Source: Anaerorudis cellulosivorans
GTDB taxonomy: Bacteria; Bacteroidota; Bacteroidia; Bacteroidales; Dysgonomonadaceae
Reading direction: 5' to 3'
DNA length: 37,702 nt
Assembly: GCF_025943985.1 (NCBI RefSeq)
Contig: NZ_JAPCWE010000023.1
Coordinates: 1-37,702 of the forward strand
Position numbers and translations under genes: made by a program. Each line of letters begins with the position of its first letter. The first letter of the stretch is position 1. The notes under the pieces are model-generated. The model ran no database searches and was not told where the DNA came from. It saw only the letters and a program-made list of their open reading frames with translations. Below are positions 37,497-37,702 of the stretch, piece by piece.

Positions 37497-37535
37497 AAAG
37501 CCTTCGACGGAAAGATATACTTCCGCGAAGGCTTC
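37497..37535 (-). terminator. Intrinsic terminator of the rRNA operon
   Basis: On the minus strand AAGCCTTCG, then GGAA/TTCC inner pairing, then CGAAGGCTT closes a long stem that begins about 15 bases after the 5S gene and runs into T-rich sequence ending in TTTTTT (complement of 37487-37492). Confidence 0.8.
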
Positions 37536-37545
37536 TGCGTAGTGC

Positions 37546-37660
<115 letters not shown>

Positions 37661-37702
37661 TCTCTTTTTAAATAACACGACGGACAAAAAAGAAAAGATA
37701 CA

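Overview
The window looks like chromosomal DNA from a Bacteroidota member, most likely order Bacteroidales. The evidence is moderate-to-low GC, repeated matches to the Bacteroidota sigma -7 element TAnnTTTG a short distance upstream of likely start codons, a fused CcsB-CcsA cytochrome maturation protein, GH97/GH88/GH2 carbohydrate genes, a PorT-type beta-barrel protein, and the lysS-gpsA-pgi order. No mobile element, CRISPR array or tRNA gene was found. Except at the rRNA end, intergenic gaps are short.

Left part (1-11452, all + strand): the 3' end of a GH97-like glycosidase is followed by a redox/sugar cluster. This contains a membrane-anchored tetraheme NapC/NrfH-type cytochrome fused to a formylglycine-generating-enzyme-like domain, two proteins with twin-arginine leaders (a Gfo/Idh/MocA oxidoreductase and a TIM-barrel sugar isomerase-like protein), and, after a perfect palindromic terminator, a CcsBA cytochrome c synthase. 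A cytoplasmic Gfo/Idh/MocA protein, a GH88 unsaturated uronidase lipoprotein, and zwf and pgl follow. I infer an extracytoplasmic sugar-oxidation module that feeds or draws electrons at the quinone pool, next to uronic-acid release and the oxidative pentose phosphate entry.

Middle part (11444-22249): a minus-strand housekeeping run (lptB-yqgF/ruvX-def) and folB, then plus-strand pepP, a gamma-carbonic anhydrase-like gene and nhaD, a minus-strand U32 family protein (TrhP-like), and a large exported GH2 beta-galactosidase-like enzyme transcribed divergently from it.

Right part (22328-37268, all - strand): an arsR-type regulator plus thioredoxin lipoprotein pair with an ArsR/SmtB-like operator; a LysM/periplasmic-binding-like protein overlapping a PorT-like barrel gene; dnaB followed by a small lipoprotein; nadE followed by an unusual protein joining an AmgK-like sugar kinase to the C-terminal domain of RapZ, then a MurU-like nucleotidyltransferase; a HAD phosphatase; and lysS-gpsA-pgi. 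The window ends in the 5S rRNA gene of an rRNA operon on the minus strand, with its terminator.

The two least ordinary systems are the cytochrome-FGE/Gfo/TIM-barrel/CcsBA cluster and the AmgK-like/RapZ-C fusion next to a MurU-like gene. The latter suggests that cell-wall amino-sugar recycling and amino-sugar sensing are built into one polypeptide.
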